From Lysobacteraceae bacterium (GTDB lineage: Bacteria; Pseudomonadota; Gammaproteobacteria; Xanthomonadales; Xanthomonadaceae), in NCBI GenBank assembly GCA_004297225.1, contig SCUI01000012.1:1-49301 (forward strand): DNA of 49,301 bases, read 5' to 3'. The notes beneath the pieces were generated by a model that did no database searches, was not told the DNA's origin, and saw nothing but the letters and a program-made list of their open reading frames with translations. Below, in pieces: positions 8,513-16,742 of the stretch. Each line of letters begins with the position of its first letter. Position 1 is the first letter of the stretch. Position numbers and translations under genes: made by a program.

Positions 8513-10252
8513 ATGCTCCAGATCGAACGCCGGATCGAGACCCGTTTCCCGGATTGGTTCCGCGGCCGTCGCGGGCGTCTCGCCAGGCCGCTGGTACGCA
8601 CCCTGGGCCGCTGGTCGGGGCTGGAATCGGCCAGCGCGTTCCTGGCGGCGAACGCGACGTTGCGAGGCCAGGCATTCGTCGCGGCCGCGCTGCGCCACCT
8701 GCAGGCCGATTATCGCGTCGAACCGGAAGACCTCGCGCGCATTCCCGCCAGCGGCCGGCTGCTGGTGGTCGCCAACCATCCATCCGGCGCGCTCGATGCC
8801 CTGGCGCTGCTGCACCTGCTGGGGCGCGTTCGCAGCGACGTGCGGATCGTGGCCAACGACCTGCTCGCGGCGATCCCCAACCTGGAGGGCATGATCCTGC
8901 CGGTCCGCATCCTCGGCGGCCGACCCGATCCAGAGAGCCTGCGTGCCGTCTCCGCAGCGCTCGAGGCCGACCAATGCGTCGTCATTTTCCCGGCCGGCGA
9001 AGTGTCGCGGCTGGGTTGGCGCGGGGTGCGCGACGGCAGGTGGCGCAAGGGCGTCGTGCACTTTGCCCGGGCGACCGGGGCGCGGGTGTTGCCGGTGGGG
9101 ATCGCCGCCCGCAACTCCGCGCTGTTCTATGGCGCTTCGGCGCTGTTCAAGCCGGCGGGCACCGCGCTGCTCGCACGCGAGATGTTCGCCCGGCGCCGGC
9201 GGATGATCCAGCTGAACGTTGGCGCCGCCGGGCCGTTGCCCAGCGGTGACGTCGTCCTGGTGCTGGACCAGCTGCGTCGCTACGTGCATGCCCTGGCCCG
9301 GCTGAAGCCTGCCGACGCGACCGGCGCGGTCGCGCAACCGGCGCCGGTTGCGGATCCCACGGACGCGCGGATGGTCGAAGCAGCGGTCGACGAGCTGCCG
9401 TTGCTCGGCCGCACCGCCGATGGCATGCGCATCCATGCCGGCCGCCTCGCCGCGGACTCGCCGCTGCTGCGCGAAATCGGCCGGGTGCGCGAATGCGCGT
9501 TCCGCGCGGTAGGGGAGGGCACGGGCCGCAGCCTGGACCTGGATGCCTACGATTGCTGGTACGAACACATCGTGCTCTGGGATCCGGCGGCGCGGCGCAT
9601 CGCGGGCGCCTATCGCGCCGCGCGCGGCGCCCCGGTGCTGGCGGCGCAGGGCCTGGCGGGGCTCTACACCGCATCCTTGTTCCGGTATTCGGACGCCGCC
9701 ATCCCGCGCATCGCCGAAGGCATGGAGCTGGGGCGCAGTTTCGTCGCGCCCGATTACCAGGGCAGCCGCAGCATCGACTACCTGTGGCAGGGCATCGGCG
9801 CCTACCTGCGCGCGCATCCCGGCGTGCGCTACCTGTTCGGCGCGGTCTCGATCAGCGCAGCGTTGCCGGATCGCGCACGCGAGCAGATCGTCGCCTACTA
9901 CGCACATTACTACGGCATGAATTGCGACCGTGGCGGCGAGGCGGTGGCGGTGCCGCAGCGACCGTTCGCCTACAGAAGTGCGCCGGCGGAGTTCGCCGAG
10001 ATCGACGCCGCGACCGCCTTCGGCGTGCTCAAGGCCAACCTCTCCGCCATCGGCGCCAGCGTGCCGATGCTCTACAAGCAGTACACCGAATTGTGCGAGC
10101 CGGGCGGCGCGCGGTTCCTCGCCTTCGGCGTGGACCCCGGCTTCAGCGACAGCATCGACGGCCTGATCGAGGTCGACCTGCAGCGCATGCGCCCGCACAA
10201 GCGCCGGCGCTATCTCGGCTCGCCGGCGATCAGGGAGGAGGCGGACGCATGA
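8513..10252 (+). CDS. Fused ornithine-lipid acyltransferase (OlsF type: PlsC-like + OlsB-like)
   Basis: 579 aa. The N-terminal half is a glycerolipid O-acyltransferase fold: VVANHPSGALD at about 87-95 (the NHPxGALD variant of HX4D), then FPAGEVS at about 163. The C-terminal half (about 300-570) resembles the GNAT-type OlsB N-acyltransferase: MELGRSFVAPDYQGSRSIDYLWQGI, then LFGAVSIS and HYYG. The order, O-acyltransferase first and N-acyltransferase second, is that described for OlsF of Serratia, so one protein could make ornithine lipid from ornithine and two acyl groups. Start 8513 is chosen because the open frame upstream overlaps the metK promoter. Its stop overlaps the next gene (ATGA). 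Confidence 0.82.
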   Translation: MLQIERRIETRFPDWFRGRRGRLARPLVRTLGRWSGLESASAFLAANATLRGQAFVAAALRHLQADYRVEPEDLARIPASGRLLVVANHPSGALDALALLHLLGRVRSDVRIVANDLLAAIPNLEGMILPVRILGGRPDPESLRAVSAALEADQCVVIFPAGEVSRLGWRGVRDGRWRKGVVHFARATGARVLPVGIAARNSALFYGASALFKPAGTALLAREMFARRRRMIQLNVGAAGPLPSGDVVLVLDQLRRYVHALARLKPADATGAVAQPAPVADPTDARMVEAAVDELPLLGRTADGMRIHAGRLAADSPLLREIGRVRECAFRAVGEGTGRSLDLDAYDCWYEHIVLWDPAARRIAGAYRAARGAPVLAAQGLAGLYTASLFRYSDAAIPRIAEGMELGRSFVAPDYQGSRSIDYLWQGIGAYLRAHPGVRYLFGAVSISAALPDRAREQIVAYYAHYYGMNCDRGGEAVAVPQRPFAYRSAPAEFAEIDAATAFGVLKANLSAIGASVPMLYKQYTELCEPGGARFLAFGVDPGFSDSIDGLIEVDLQRMRPHKRRRYLGSPAIREEADA

Positions 10253-11073
10253 CCGCGCGGATCCCGGCCCCATGGCGGCGCGCGGTCTTCATCTCGGACG
10301 TGCACCTGGGTTCGCGGCATTGCCACGCCCGGGAACTGGCGGACTTCCTGGAGCGACTGCGTTGCGGCCGGCTTTACCTCGTCGGGGACCTCGTCGACCT
10401 GTGGTGGCTGTCGCAACGCCGCGCGCACTGGTCCGCCGCCCACACGCGGGTGGTCGAAGCCCTGCACGCGCTGCGACGCGCCGGCACCGACATCGTCTAC
10501 ATCCCCGGCAACCATGATCGTCCCCTGCGCCGCGTTTGCGGACTGGCGCTGCCGGCGATGCGCGTTCGCCGGCGTGCGATCCATGCCACCGCGGACGGCC
10601 GTCGGCTGCTCGTGGTCCATGGCGACGACTACGACGGCACCACCCAGTTCGGCGGGCTGCAGGAACGCTTCGGCGACTGGCTTTACTACCGCATCCTGAC
10701 CGGCAACCAGCTGCTCAATCGCATGCGCGGGCATTTCGGGATGCGCTACTGGTCCCTGGCCGACTACCTGAAGCGACGCAGCGGCGCGGCCGAGCGCTAC
10801 GTCGCACGCTTCGTCGACGCCGGACTTGCCGACGCCCGCAGGCGCGGGCTGGATGGCATCGTGTGCGGCCATATCCATCGCACCGGCCTGTTCGTGCGCG
10901 ATGGCGTGGTCTATGCCAACGATGGCGACTGGGTCGAAAACCTGACCGCGCTCGCGGAGGACGCCGACGGCAGCCTGCGGCTGCTCGACCGCTTCCATGG
11001 CACGCGTGCTCTGCTGGGGCCGCGCGTCGCGCCCGTGGCGTTCGCGCCGGCCCGGTTGCCGCGCGTGGCGTGA
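10249..11073 (+). CDS. LpxH-like calcineurin-type metallophosphoesterase
   Basis: 274 aa. The complete metallophosphoesterase motif series is present: FISDVHLGS (DxH), LVGDLVDLWW (GDxxD), IPGNHD, VVHGDDYD and CGHIHRTG (GHxH), all expected two-metal ligands. It resembles UDP-2,3-diacylglucosamine pyrophosphatase homologues found widely in Proteobacteria, but it has GNHD where E. coli LpxH has GNRD, and a basic C-terminal tail. The role in lipid A synthesis is therefore only probable. Its ATG overlaps the stop of the ornithine-lipid acyltransferase (ATGA), implying translational coupling and a shared membrane-lipid context. Confidence 0.82.
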   Translation: MTARIPAPWRRAVFISDVHLGSRHCHARELADFLERLRCGRLYLVGDLVDLWWLSQRRAHWSAAHTRVVEALHALRRAGTDIVYIPGNHDRPLRRVCGLALPAMRVRRRAIHATADGRRLLVVHGDDYDGTTQFGGLQERFGDWLYYRILTGNQLLNRMRGHFGMRYWSLADYLKRRSGAAERYVARFVDAGLADARRRGLDGIVCGHIHRTGLFVRDGVVYANDGDWVENLTALAEDADGSLRLLDRFHGTRALLGPRVAPVAFAPARLPRVA

Positions 11074-11091
11074 CGCGTGCGACCCGGCCGC

Positions 11092-12090
11092 CTACGCCGC
11101 GGCCGGCAACTCCGGCGCCACCCCCGCCTCCAGCGCGTCGAAATAATCCCGCGTCAGCCGCACTTGCGCTGCGGCGGCCTGGGCCTGGTTCACAACCGCG
11201 CGGAACGCGGCGTTCTCGGGGCGGTCCTTCGCGTACCAGCCCAGGTGCTTGCGGGCGATGCGCACGCCCGCTTCCTCGCCGTGGAACTCGTGCAGGTCCT
11301 GCAGGTGGCCCAGCAGGACGTCGCGCACCTCGGCGGGACCCGGCTCTGGCAGCAGCTCGCCGGTGCGCAGGTAGTGGGCGATCTCGCGGAAGATCCACGG
11401 CCGGCCCTGGGCGGCACGGCCCACCATCAGCGCGTCGGCGCCGGTGTCGCGCAGTACCTGCGCCGCCTTGCGCGGTGAATCGATGTCGCCGTTGGCGATC
11501 ACCGGGATCGGCGAGGCGGCCTTGATCGCGGCGATGGTGTCGTACTCGGCGCTGCCGGAGTAATACTGCTCACGGCTGCGACCGTGGATCGCCAGCGCGG
11601 CGATGCCGGACTGCCACGCGATGCGCGCGATCGCCGGCGCGTTGCGGTGGGTGGCGTCCCAGCCGGTGCGGATCTTCAGCGTCACCGGCACCTCCACCGC
11701 GGCGACCACCGCCTCGAGGATGCGCGCGACCAATGCCTCGTCGCGCATCAGCGCCGAACCTGCCCAGGCGTTGCACACCTTCTTCGCCGGACAGCCCATG
11801 TTGATGTCGATGAGCCGGGCGCCGTGGTCGACGTTGTACTTCGCCGCCTCGGCCAGCACCGCCGGCACCGTGCCGGCGATCTGCACGCTGACCGGATCGG
11901 GTTCGCCGGCATGGTCCATGCGCCGCAGCGACTTGGTTGTGTTCCAGAAGCGCGGGTCCGAGGTCGTCATCTCCGACACCGCCAGGCCGGCGCCCAGGCG
12001 CTTGCACAGCACCCGGAACGGCTTGTCGGTGACCCCTGCCATAGGGGCAAGGATCACCGGCGGGTCGATGGCGTAAGGCCCGATGCGCAT
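11092..12090 (-). CDS. dusB: tRNA-dihydrouridine synthase B
   Basis: 332 aa flavoprotein that reduces uridine to dihydrouridine in the tRNA D-loop. TIM-barrel motifs: PPVILAPMAGVTDKPFR, AVSEMTTSD, LIDINMGCPAKKVCNAWAGSALM with the catalytic Cys, IHGRSREQYYSGSAEYD, IPVIANGDI, GADALMVGRAAQGRPWIF, and the C-terminal helical domain ARKHLGWY. Start 12090 gives the family N-terminus MRIGPYAIDPPVILAPMAG. In enteric bacteria dusB precedes fis; here no fis follows and the next gene converges, so the pair has been split or was never joined in this lineage. Confidence 0.95.
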   Translation of the reverse strand: MRIGPYAIDPPVILAPMAGVTDKPFRVLCKRLGAGLAVSEMTTSDPRFWNTTKSLRRMDHAGEPDPVSVQIAGTVPAVLAEAAKYNVDHGARLIDINMGCPAKKVCNAWAGSALMRDEALVARILEAVVAAVEVPVTLKIRTGWDATHRNAPAIARIAWQSGIAALAIHGRSREQYYSGSAEYDTIAAIKAASPIPVIANGDIDSPRKAAQVLRDTGADALMVGRAAQGRPWIFREIAHYLRTGELLPEPGPAEVRDVLLGHLQDLHEFHGEEAGVRIARKHLGWYAKDRPENAAFRAVVNQAQAAAAQVRLTRDYFDALEAGVAPELPAAA

Positions 12091-12099
12091 CCCCCCATT

Positions 12100-12123
12100 G
12101 TAGGAGCGGCGCATGCCGCGATC
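12100..12123 (+). repeat. GTAG-headed REP palindrome
   Basis: GTAGGAGCGGCGCATGCCGC with flanks: the GTAG head, then a stem GCGGC/GCCGC around GCAT. It sits in the 53-bp gap between dusB and the PepSY gene and matches the element at 7051-7085 closely. GTAG heads are characteristic of RAYT-mobilised REPs such as the SMAG repeats of Stenotrophomonas. No RAYT transposase gene is in this window. Confidence 0.75.
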
Positions 12124-12143
12124 AGGCCTTTCCGGGGGGCAGG

Positions 12144-13184
12144 TTATTTCCTCGACGGTTTTCGCCGCCAGAACAGGAACCCGGTCACCAGCAGGAACAT
12201 GGGCACCAGGCCCGCGAGCGCGGTGAGCCAGCGCGGCAGCGGCCCGCCGACTGCGCCGATGTGCAGCGGGTAGATCGCCTCGGTCATGCGCGCGCCCGCC
12301 GCCTGGGCCGTGGCGTCGTGGGCGAGCAGCACTTCGCGGCCCGCCAGGTCGACGTGCACCGTGCTGCGTCCGTTGACGTGCCACTCGCCCGGCATGCGCG
12401 CGCGGAAGCTGACCACGCCTTCGCCGGGCGCCGGCGCGGCGGTGCGGGTGAGGCGCGCGCCGGGGAGCCCGGATTGCGCGCGTGCGAGCACCGCGGGCCA
12501 GTCCAGCGGCGCGTCGGCGGCATGCACCGGTGCGGCGGGAATCCCGCCGCCGCCGAACAGGCCGGTCAGCAAGCCGCGCGCGCCTGCGTGGTAGACCATG
12601 CCGACGCCGGTCAGCGTCAGCAGCAACAACAGCGGCAGCAGCACCACGCCGGTGCTGCGATGCCAGCTCAGCCAGCGTCGTGCCGGCGGCTGCGTGAACC
12701 AGCGCAGCGACAACTTCAGCATCCCGCGCTTCGGCCACCACAGGTACAGCCCGGTCAGCAGCAGGCCCAGCGAAATCCAGCCGACGATCCCGACCACCTG
12801 TTCGCCGGCCTCGCCGGCAAGGAAATGGATGTGCAGGTCCTGCAGCCACAGCAGGAAGTCGTCGTCGGTGCCGCGCATCAGCAGCAGTCCTCCGTCCTCG
12901 GGCGCGAAGTAGCCGCGACGACCATCCTCGTAGAAGCCGACGACCACCGGCATGGAGGGATCCGGGAACTGGATCGAGCGCAGCCCCTGCGGTTCTTCGC
13001 GCGCGAGGATCGAGCTTGTGACCTGGCCGTCCACTCGCAACGCGTGGCCTTCCAGCTGCGGATGGTGCCAGCGCAGCAGGTCCTCGTGGAACACGAGCAC
13101 CGAACCGCTCAGGCCGAGCACCGCGAACGCGATGCCGGCGGTGAGCCCGACCCACAGGTGCAGCCAGGACAACAGCCTGCGCAT
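12144..13184 (-). CDS. PepSY-associated inner-membrane protein
   Basis: 346 aa. N-terminal transmembrane helix (LHLWVGLTAGIAFAVLGLSG), a periplasmic PepSY-like region, the second and third helices with LQDLHIHFLAGEAGEQVVGI and GLYLWWPKRG, a long second periplasmic segment, and a last helix followed by a basic tail FWRRKPSRK. Histidines in HLW, LHIH and SWHRSTG resemble the haem- or iron-reductase-like PepSY_TM family. It starts two bases after the TonB receptor stop, so the two are one unit. The likely role is reductive release of iron from the imported ligand; this is inferred from context. Confidence 0.85.
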   Translation of the reverse strand: MRRLLSWLHLWVGLTAGIAFAVLGLSGSVLVFHEDLLRWHHPQLEGHALRVDGQVTSSILAREEPQGLRSIQFPDPSMPVVVGFYEDGRRGYFAPEDGGLLLMRGTDDDFLLWLQDLHIHFLAGEAGEQVVGIVGWISLGLLLTGLYLWWPKRGMLKLSLRWFTQPPARRWLSWHRSTGVVLLPLLLLLTLTGVGMVYHAGARGLLTGLFGGGGIPAAPVHAADAPLDWPAVLARAQSGLPGARLTRTAAPAPGEGVVSFRARMPGEWHVNGRSTVHVDLAGREVLLAHDATAQAAGARMTEAIYPLHIGAVGGPLPRWLTALAGLVPMFLLVTGFLFWRRKPSRK

Positions 13185-13186
13185 GC

Positions 13187-15322
13187 TCAGAAACGCATGG
13201 TCCAGCTTGCGGTCAGGGCGCGGCCGCGGCCGGCGTTGTAGTCGTCGTCGGCGGGCGTGGTCTGCGAGAAGTAGCTGATGTACTGGCGATCGAACAGGTT
13301 CTCGATGCCGAGGTTCAGCGTGCCCGCGTCGAAGGCGATGCGTGCCTGCAGGTCGAACACCGCGTAGCCTTCGAATCCGCCGGCGGGCGTGCCGCGGAAC
13401 CGGAAGTCGCGGTCGGCGGAGACACTGCCCTGCAGGCGGGTCGACACGCGCGGCGACCAGTCCTGCTCCCAGTAGCCGGTGGTGCGGTCCGGGCTGATGT
13501 TGATGCCGGCCAGGTCGCTGTCGAGCACGTCGTCGCCGTTGCTGTCGTAACGGCCTTCGGTGCGCGCATGCGCCATGCCCACGCGGGTGCTGTCGGACAG
13601 GCGATAGGCGAGGTTGGCCTCGATGCCGCGGATGGACGTCGCTTCGCGCTTGACGATGTAGCTCTGGGTGGCATCGTCGAAATCGAGCCGCGAGCCAAGG
13701 TCGGAATCCGACCAGTACGCCGCCAGGTGCGCGAGCCAGCGGCCGTCGTCCCAGTCCAGGCCGATCTCGCGGTTGTCGGCCACGACCGGCGTCAGGTCCA
13801 CCAGCGTGTCGACGTCCTGGCCCGGCACCTTGATCCCGCGCAGCACCCGGCCGATGTCGGCGACGGTATAGCCCTCCGCGTATGAGGCGTACAGCTTCAG
13901 CGCATCGCCCGCTTCCCAGACCACGCCGAAGTTGGGCAGGGTCCGGGTGTACTCGGGCGCGCCACCGGCGACCACGTGGCTGCCGTTGCGCGGGATGGTC
14001 AGGTAGTCGTCCACTTCCAGGCGTGCGCGCTCGTGGCGCAGGCCGCCGGTGAACAGCAGCTCGCCCAGGCGGTACTCCGCCTGGACCAGTGGCGACAGGC
14101 TTTCGTAGGTGGTCGGCGGCACGTAGGTGATGTCGGCGGCGAGGTAGCGCTGCTCGGTGGTGTCGCGGGTGATGTCCAGCCCCAGCGTGAGCCGCAGCGG
14201 CAGGCCGGCGACGTCGGGGCGCGACCAGGTGAATTTCGCGCCCTGCTTCTCGGCGCCGATGTTGGTCTGGTCGAACCAGACGTCGTCGGTGCCCTGGTTG
14301 AAGAAATCGACGTAGCGGAACGAGCCGTAGCGCGCGTCGAATTGCGTCCAGTACAGCTGCGCCTGCAGGTAGCCGCCGGCAAGGTCGAGGTCGCTGTAGT
14401 CCAGGCTCGCGGTGGTGGAGTCGTTCATCGGCGGATCCAGCGGCGGTTCGCCCGGCACCGAGGTGGCGGTCTCGCCCGCTTCGAAGTCGCCGGGCAGGTT
14501 GAGGTAGTCGCCATCGCCACGCAGGCGGTACTCGTTGATGCCCAGCTGCAGGCGGCGCGAGTCGCCCAGGTCCCATCCGGCCTTGGCGAACACGCTGGCG
14601 CTGCGCGCGTCCATCAGGTCGCCCTGCACCTGGTCGATCGCGATCGCCTTGCCTTCGCCGTCGTAATACAGGCCTTCCTGGGCGTAGGACACGCCGCCGA
14701 CGAAATCGAAGGCGCCGTTGCGCGTGCCGAACAGGTACGAGCCGCGATAGCCGGCGCTGTCGTCGCGATGCGGCAGCGCGGTGCTGGCGCCGATCGTCGC
14801 TTCATGGAAGCTGCCGTCCTGTCGCGGCGCGCGGCGGGTGATGATGTTGATGATGCCGCCGGAGGCGCCGAGCCCCTGCAGCGCATTGGCGCCGTGGATG
14901 ACCTCGATCCGCTCGATCATCGCCGGGTCGATCGTATGCGCATCGCGCGAACCGTCGCGCAGCGGCGTGGACTGCGGCACGCCGTCGACCATGTACAGCG
15001 GCTGCCGGCCGCGCAACGATTCGCCGAAGCTGGACATCTTCTGCCGCGACGGCGCGAAGGCGGGGATCAGGTTGGCCAGCACCTGCGACAGGTCGCGGGT
15101 GACCGCCAACTGCTCCCGCAGTTCCTCGGCGGTGATCACGGTGATGGTGTTGGGCAGCGCCGCGTCGGAATCGGGCAGGCGGCTGGTGGATGCGGACACG
15201 GTGACCTTGGTCAGGTCCTTGACGGGTGTGGCCGGGGCAGGGTTGGCGGTCTGGGCGTTGGCGTGCAGCGGGAAGGCGAGGGCGCCGGCGATCGCGGCGG
15301 CCAGCAGGTGGGTTGGGGTCAT
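13187..15322 (-). CDS. TonB-dependent outer-membrane siderophore receptor
   Basis: 711 aa from 15322 (MTPTHLLAAAIAGALAFPLHANAQ, a signal peptide). No STN signalling domain. A plug domain begins at about residue 35 (VTVSASTSRLPDSDAALPNTITVI, continuing ELREQ...VDGVPQSTPLRDG and IERIEVIHGANALQGLGASGGIINIIT), followed by the 22-strand barrel and the terminal aromatic residue (SWTMRF) recognised by the BAM complex. The nearest relatives are catecholate or hydroxamate siderophore receptors; the ligand cannot be told. A Fur box lies 35-53 bases upstream and the PepSY gene follows directly, consistent with iron-repressed uptake. Confidence 0.93.
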   Translation of the reverse strand: MTPTHLLAAAIAGALAFPLHANAQTANPAPATPVKDLTKVTVSASTSRLPDSDAALPNTITVITAEELREQLAVTRDLSQVLANLIPAFAPSRQKMSSFGESLRGRQPLYMVDGVPQSTPLRDGSRDAHTIDPAMIERIEVIHGANALQGLGASGGIINIITRRAPRQDGSFHEATIGASTALPHRDDSAGYRGSYLFGTRNGAFDFVGGVSYAQEGLYYDGEGKAIAIDQVQGDLMDARSASVFAKAGWDLGDSRRLQLGINEYRLRGDGDYLNLPGDFEAGETATSVPGEPPLDPPMNDSTTASLDYSDLDLAGGYLQAQLYWTQFDARYGSFRYVDFFNQGTDDVWFDQTNIGAEKQGAKFTWSRPDVAGLPLRLTLGLDITRDTTEQRYLAADITYVPPTTYESLSPLVQAEYRLGELLFTGGLRHERARLEVDDYLTIPRNGSHVVAGGAPEYTRTLPNFGVVWEAGDALKLYASYAEGYTVADIGRVLRGIKVPGQDVDTLVDLTPVVADNREIGLDWDDGRWLAHLAAYWSDSDLGSRLDFDDATQSYIVKREATSIRGIEANLAYRLSDSTRVGMAHARTEGRYDSNGDDVLDSDLAGINISPDRTTGYWEQDWSPRVSTRLQGSVSADRDFRFRGTPAGGFEGYAVFDLQARIAFDAGTLNLGIENLFDRQYISYFSQTTPADDDYNAGRGRALTASWTMRF

Positions 15323-15356
15323 CGAAGGTGGGCCGGGAAAAGTCCTGCCGATTGTA

Positions 15357-15375
15357 AATGAGAACAAGTCCCATT
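15357..15375 (-). promoter_or_regulatory. Fur box upstream of the TonB receptor
   Basis: The 19-base site AATGAGAACAAGTCCCATT fits the palindromic Fur consensus (AATGAGAAT-N-ATTCTCATT) at 15 of 18 informative positions. It is framed by a wider inverted repeat, GATTGT and ACAATC. It lies 35 bases before the receptor start, where a promoter is expected. Fur-Fe(II) would repress the receptor-PepSY pair when iron is plentiful. Confidence 0.75.
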
Positions 15376-15421
15376 CACAATCTCCCCGGCCGTCCCGGGC
15401 ACCCTGCCGCGGTGACTGGCC

Positions 15422-16684
15422 TCAGAGCGGCCCCGGCGCCGGCGTCGTCGACCCCCGCTCGTGCCTGTGCTTGAACAGCGGCACGAAGGCGACAGCCATC
15501 GCCAAGGCATACAGCGCGAAGGTCACCCAGATACCGTGCCAGTCCTTGCTGCCGTCGGCGGCGGTGAACCAGCGGTCGATCATCCAGCCGCTGACCGCGC
15601 TGCCGAGGATCGCGCCGATGCCGTTGGTCATCAGCATGAACAAGCCCTGGGCGCTGGCGCGGATCCGGGGGTCGCTCTGCTGCTCGACGAACAGCGAACC
15701 GGAGATGTTGAAGAAGTCGAAGGCCATGCCATAGACGATGCAGGAAAGCACGATCATCCACAGCCCCGCGCCGGGGTCGCCGTAGGCGAACAGGCCGAAG
15801 CGCAGGAACCAGGCCAGCATGCTCAGGGTCATCACCGTCTTGATCCCGAAGCGCTTCAGGAAGAACGGGATGGTGAGGATGAACAGCGTTTCGGAGACCT
15901 GCGAGATCGACATGATGATCGCCGGGTAGCGCACCGCCAGCGTGCCCGCGTACTCCGGATCGTTGCCGAATTCGCCAAGGAACGTGCCGCCATAGGCATT
16001 GGTCAGCTGCAGCGCCGCGCCCAGCAGCATGGCGAAGAAGAAGAACACCGCCATGTTGCGGTCGCGCAGCAGCCGGAACGAGGACAGGCCGAGGACGTCG
16101 ATGAGCGAGCGGCTGGGCGCCTGGCCCATCAGCGGCGGCGCCGGCGGCAGGGTGAAGGCGTACAGGCCCAGGACCAGCGCGGCGGCGGCGGCGATGTAGA
16201 ACTGCCCAGGCGAGGTTTCCAGTCCGAGGAGGCTCGTGGTCCACATCGCGGCGATGAAGCCGATCGTGCCCCAGACGCGGATCGGCGGGTAGTCGCGGAT
16301 CACGTCGAGGCCGGCCTGCTTCAGCGCGTTGTAGGCGACGGTGATCGCCAGCGACAGGGTCGGCATGTAGCAGACCATCGTCAGCATCATCATCCAGAAC
16401 ATCTGCTCCGGGCTGTTCGCGATCGGCAGCAAGGCCAGCATCACGCCGCCGGCCAGGTGCAACGCGCCGTAGAGTTTCTGCGCGCTCACCCACTTGTCCG
16501 CGACCACGCCCATCAGCGCCGGCATGAACAACGCGGCGATGCCCATGGTCGAGAAGATCGCTCCGAAGCTCGTCCCGGACCAGTGGCGGTTCTCGAACCA
16601 GAAGCGGCCGATGGTGATCAGCCATGCCCCCCAGATGAAGAACTGCAGGAATATGGCGATGGTCAGGCGCAGCTTCAGCTTCAT
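15422..16684 (-). CDS. nupG: NupG-type nucleoside:H+ symporter (MFS)
   Basis: 420 aa with 12 predicted helices. It is collinear with E. coli NupG as I remember it: FLQFFIWGAWLITIG, GIAALFMPALMGVVADKWVSAQ, YPPIRVWGTIGFI, MSISQVSETLFILTIPFF, FDFFNISGSLFVE and RASAQGLFMLMTNGIGAILG. It should import nucleosides with protons across the inner membrane. It is monocistronic: a REP element and the convergent-side GGDEF gene lie upstream, and the TonB receptor Fur region lies downstream. XapB-like xanthosine permease is an alternative, as the two share the family. Confidence 0.88.
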   Translation of the reverse strand: MKLKLRLTIAIFLQFFIWGAWLITIGRFWFENRHWSGTSFGAIFSTMGIAALFMPALMGVVADKWVSAQKLYGALHLAGGVMLALLPIANSPEQMFWMMMLTMVCYMPTLSLAITVAYNALKQAGLDVIRDYPPIRVWGTIGFIAAMWTTSLLGLETSPGQFYIAAAAALVLGLYAFTLPPAPPLMGQAPSRSLIDVLGLSSFRLLRDRNMAVFFFFAMLLGAALQLTNAYGGTFLGEFGNDPEYAGTLAVRYPAIIMSISQVSETLFILTIPFFLKRFGIKTVMTLSMLAWFLRFGLFAYGDPGAGLWMIVLSCIVYGMAFDFFNISGSLFVEQQSDPRIRASAQGLFMLMTNGIGAILGSAVSGWMIDRWFTAADGSKDWHGIWVTFALYALAMAVAFVPLFKHRHERGSTTPAPGPL

Positions 16685-16697
16685 GCAGTCGTCCGGA

Positions 16698-16720
16698 GTA
16701 GAGCCGACCCATGGTCGGCT
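16698..16720 (+). repeat. GTAG-headed REP (SMAG-like) palindrome
   Basis: GTAG at 16698-16701, then AGCCGACC (16702-16709), loop CAT, GGTCGGCT (16713-16720): a perfect 8-bp stem. This is almost the standard Stenotrophomonas SMAG sequence as I remember it. It lies between the permease start and the GGDEF gene stop. It belongs to a different stem family from the copies at 7051 and 12100. Confidence 0.8.
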
Positions 16721-16742
16721 TCGTGGAGAGTGTAACGGCGCC

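Noticed and set aside
11092..11106. Possible fis gene downstream of dusB
   Set aside because: The next gene converges from the other strand after an 18-bp gap, so there is no room for fis.
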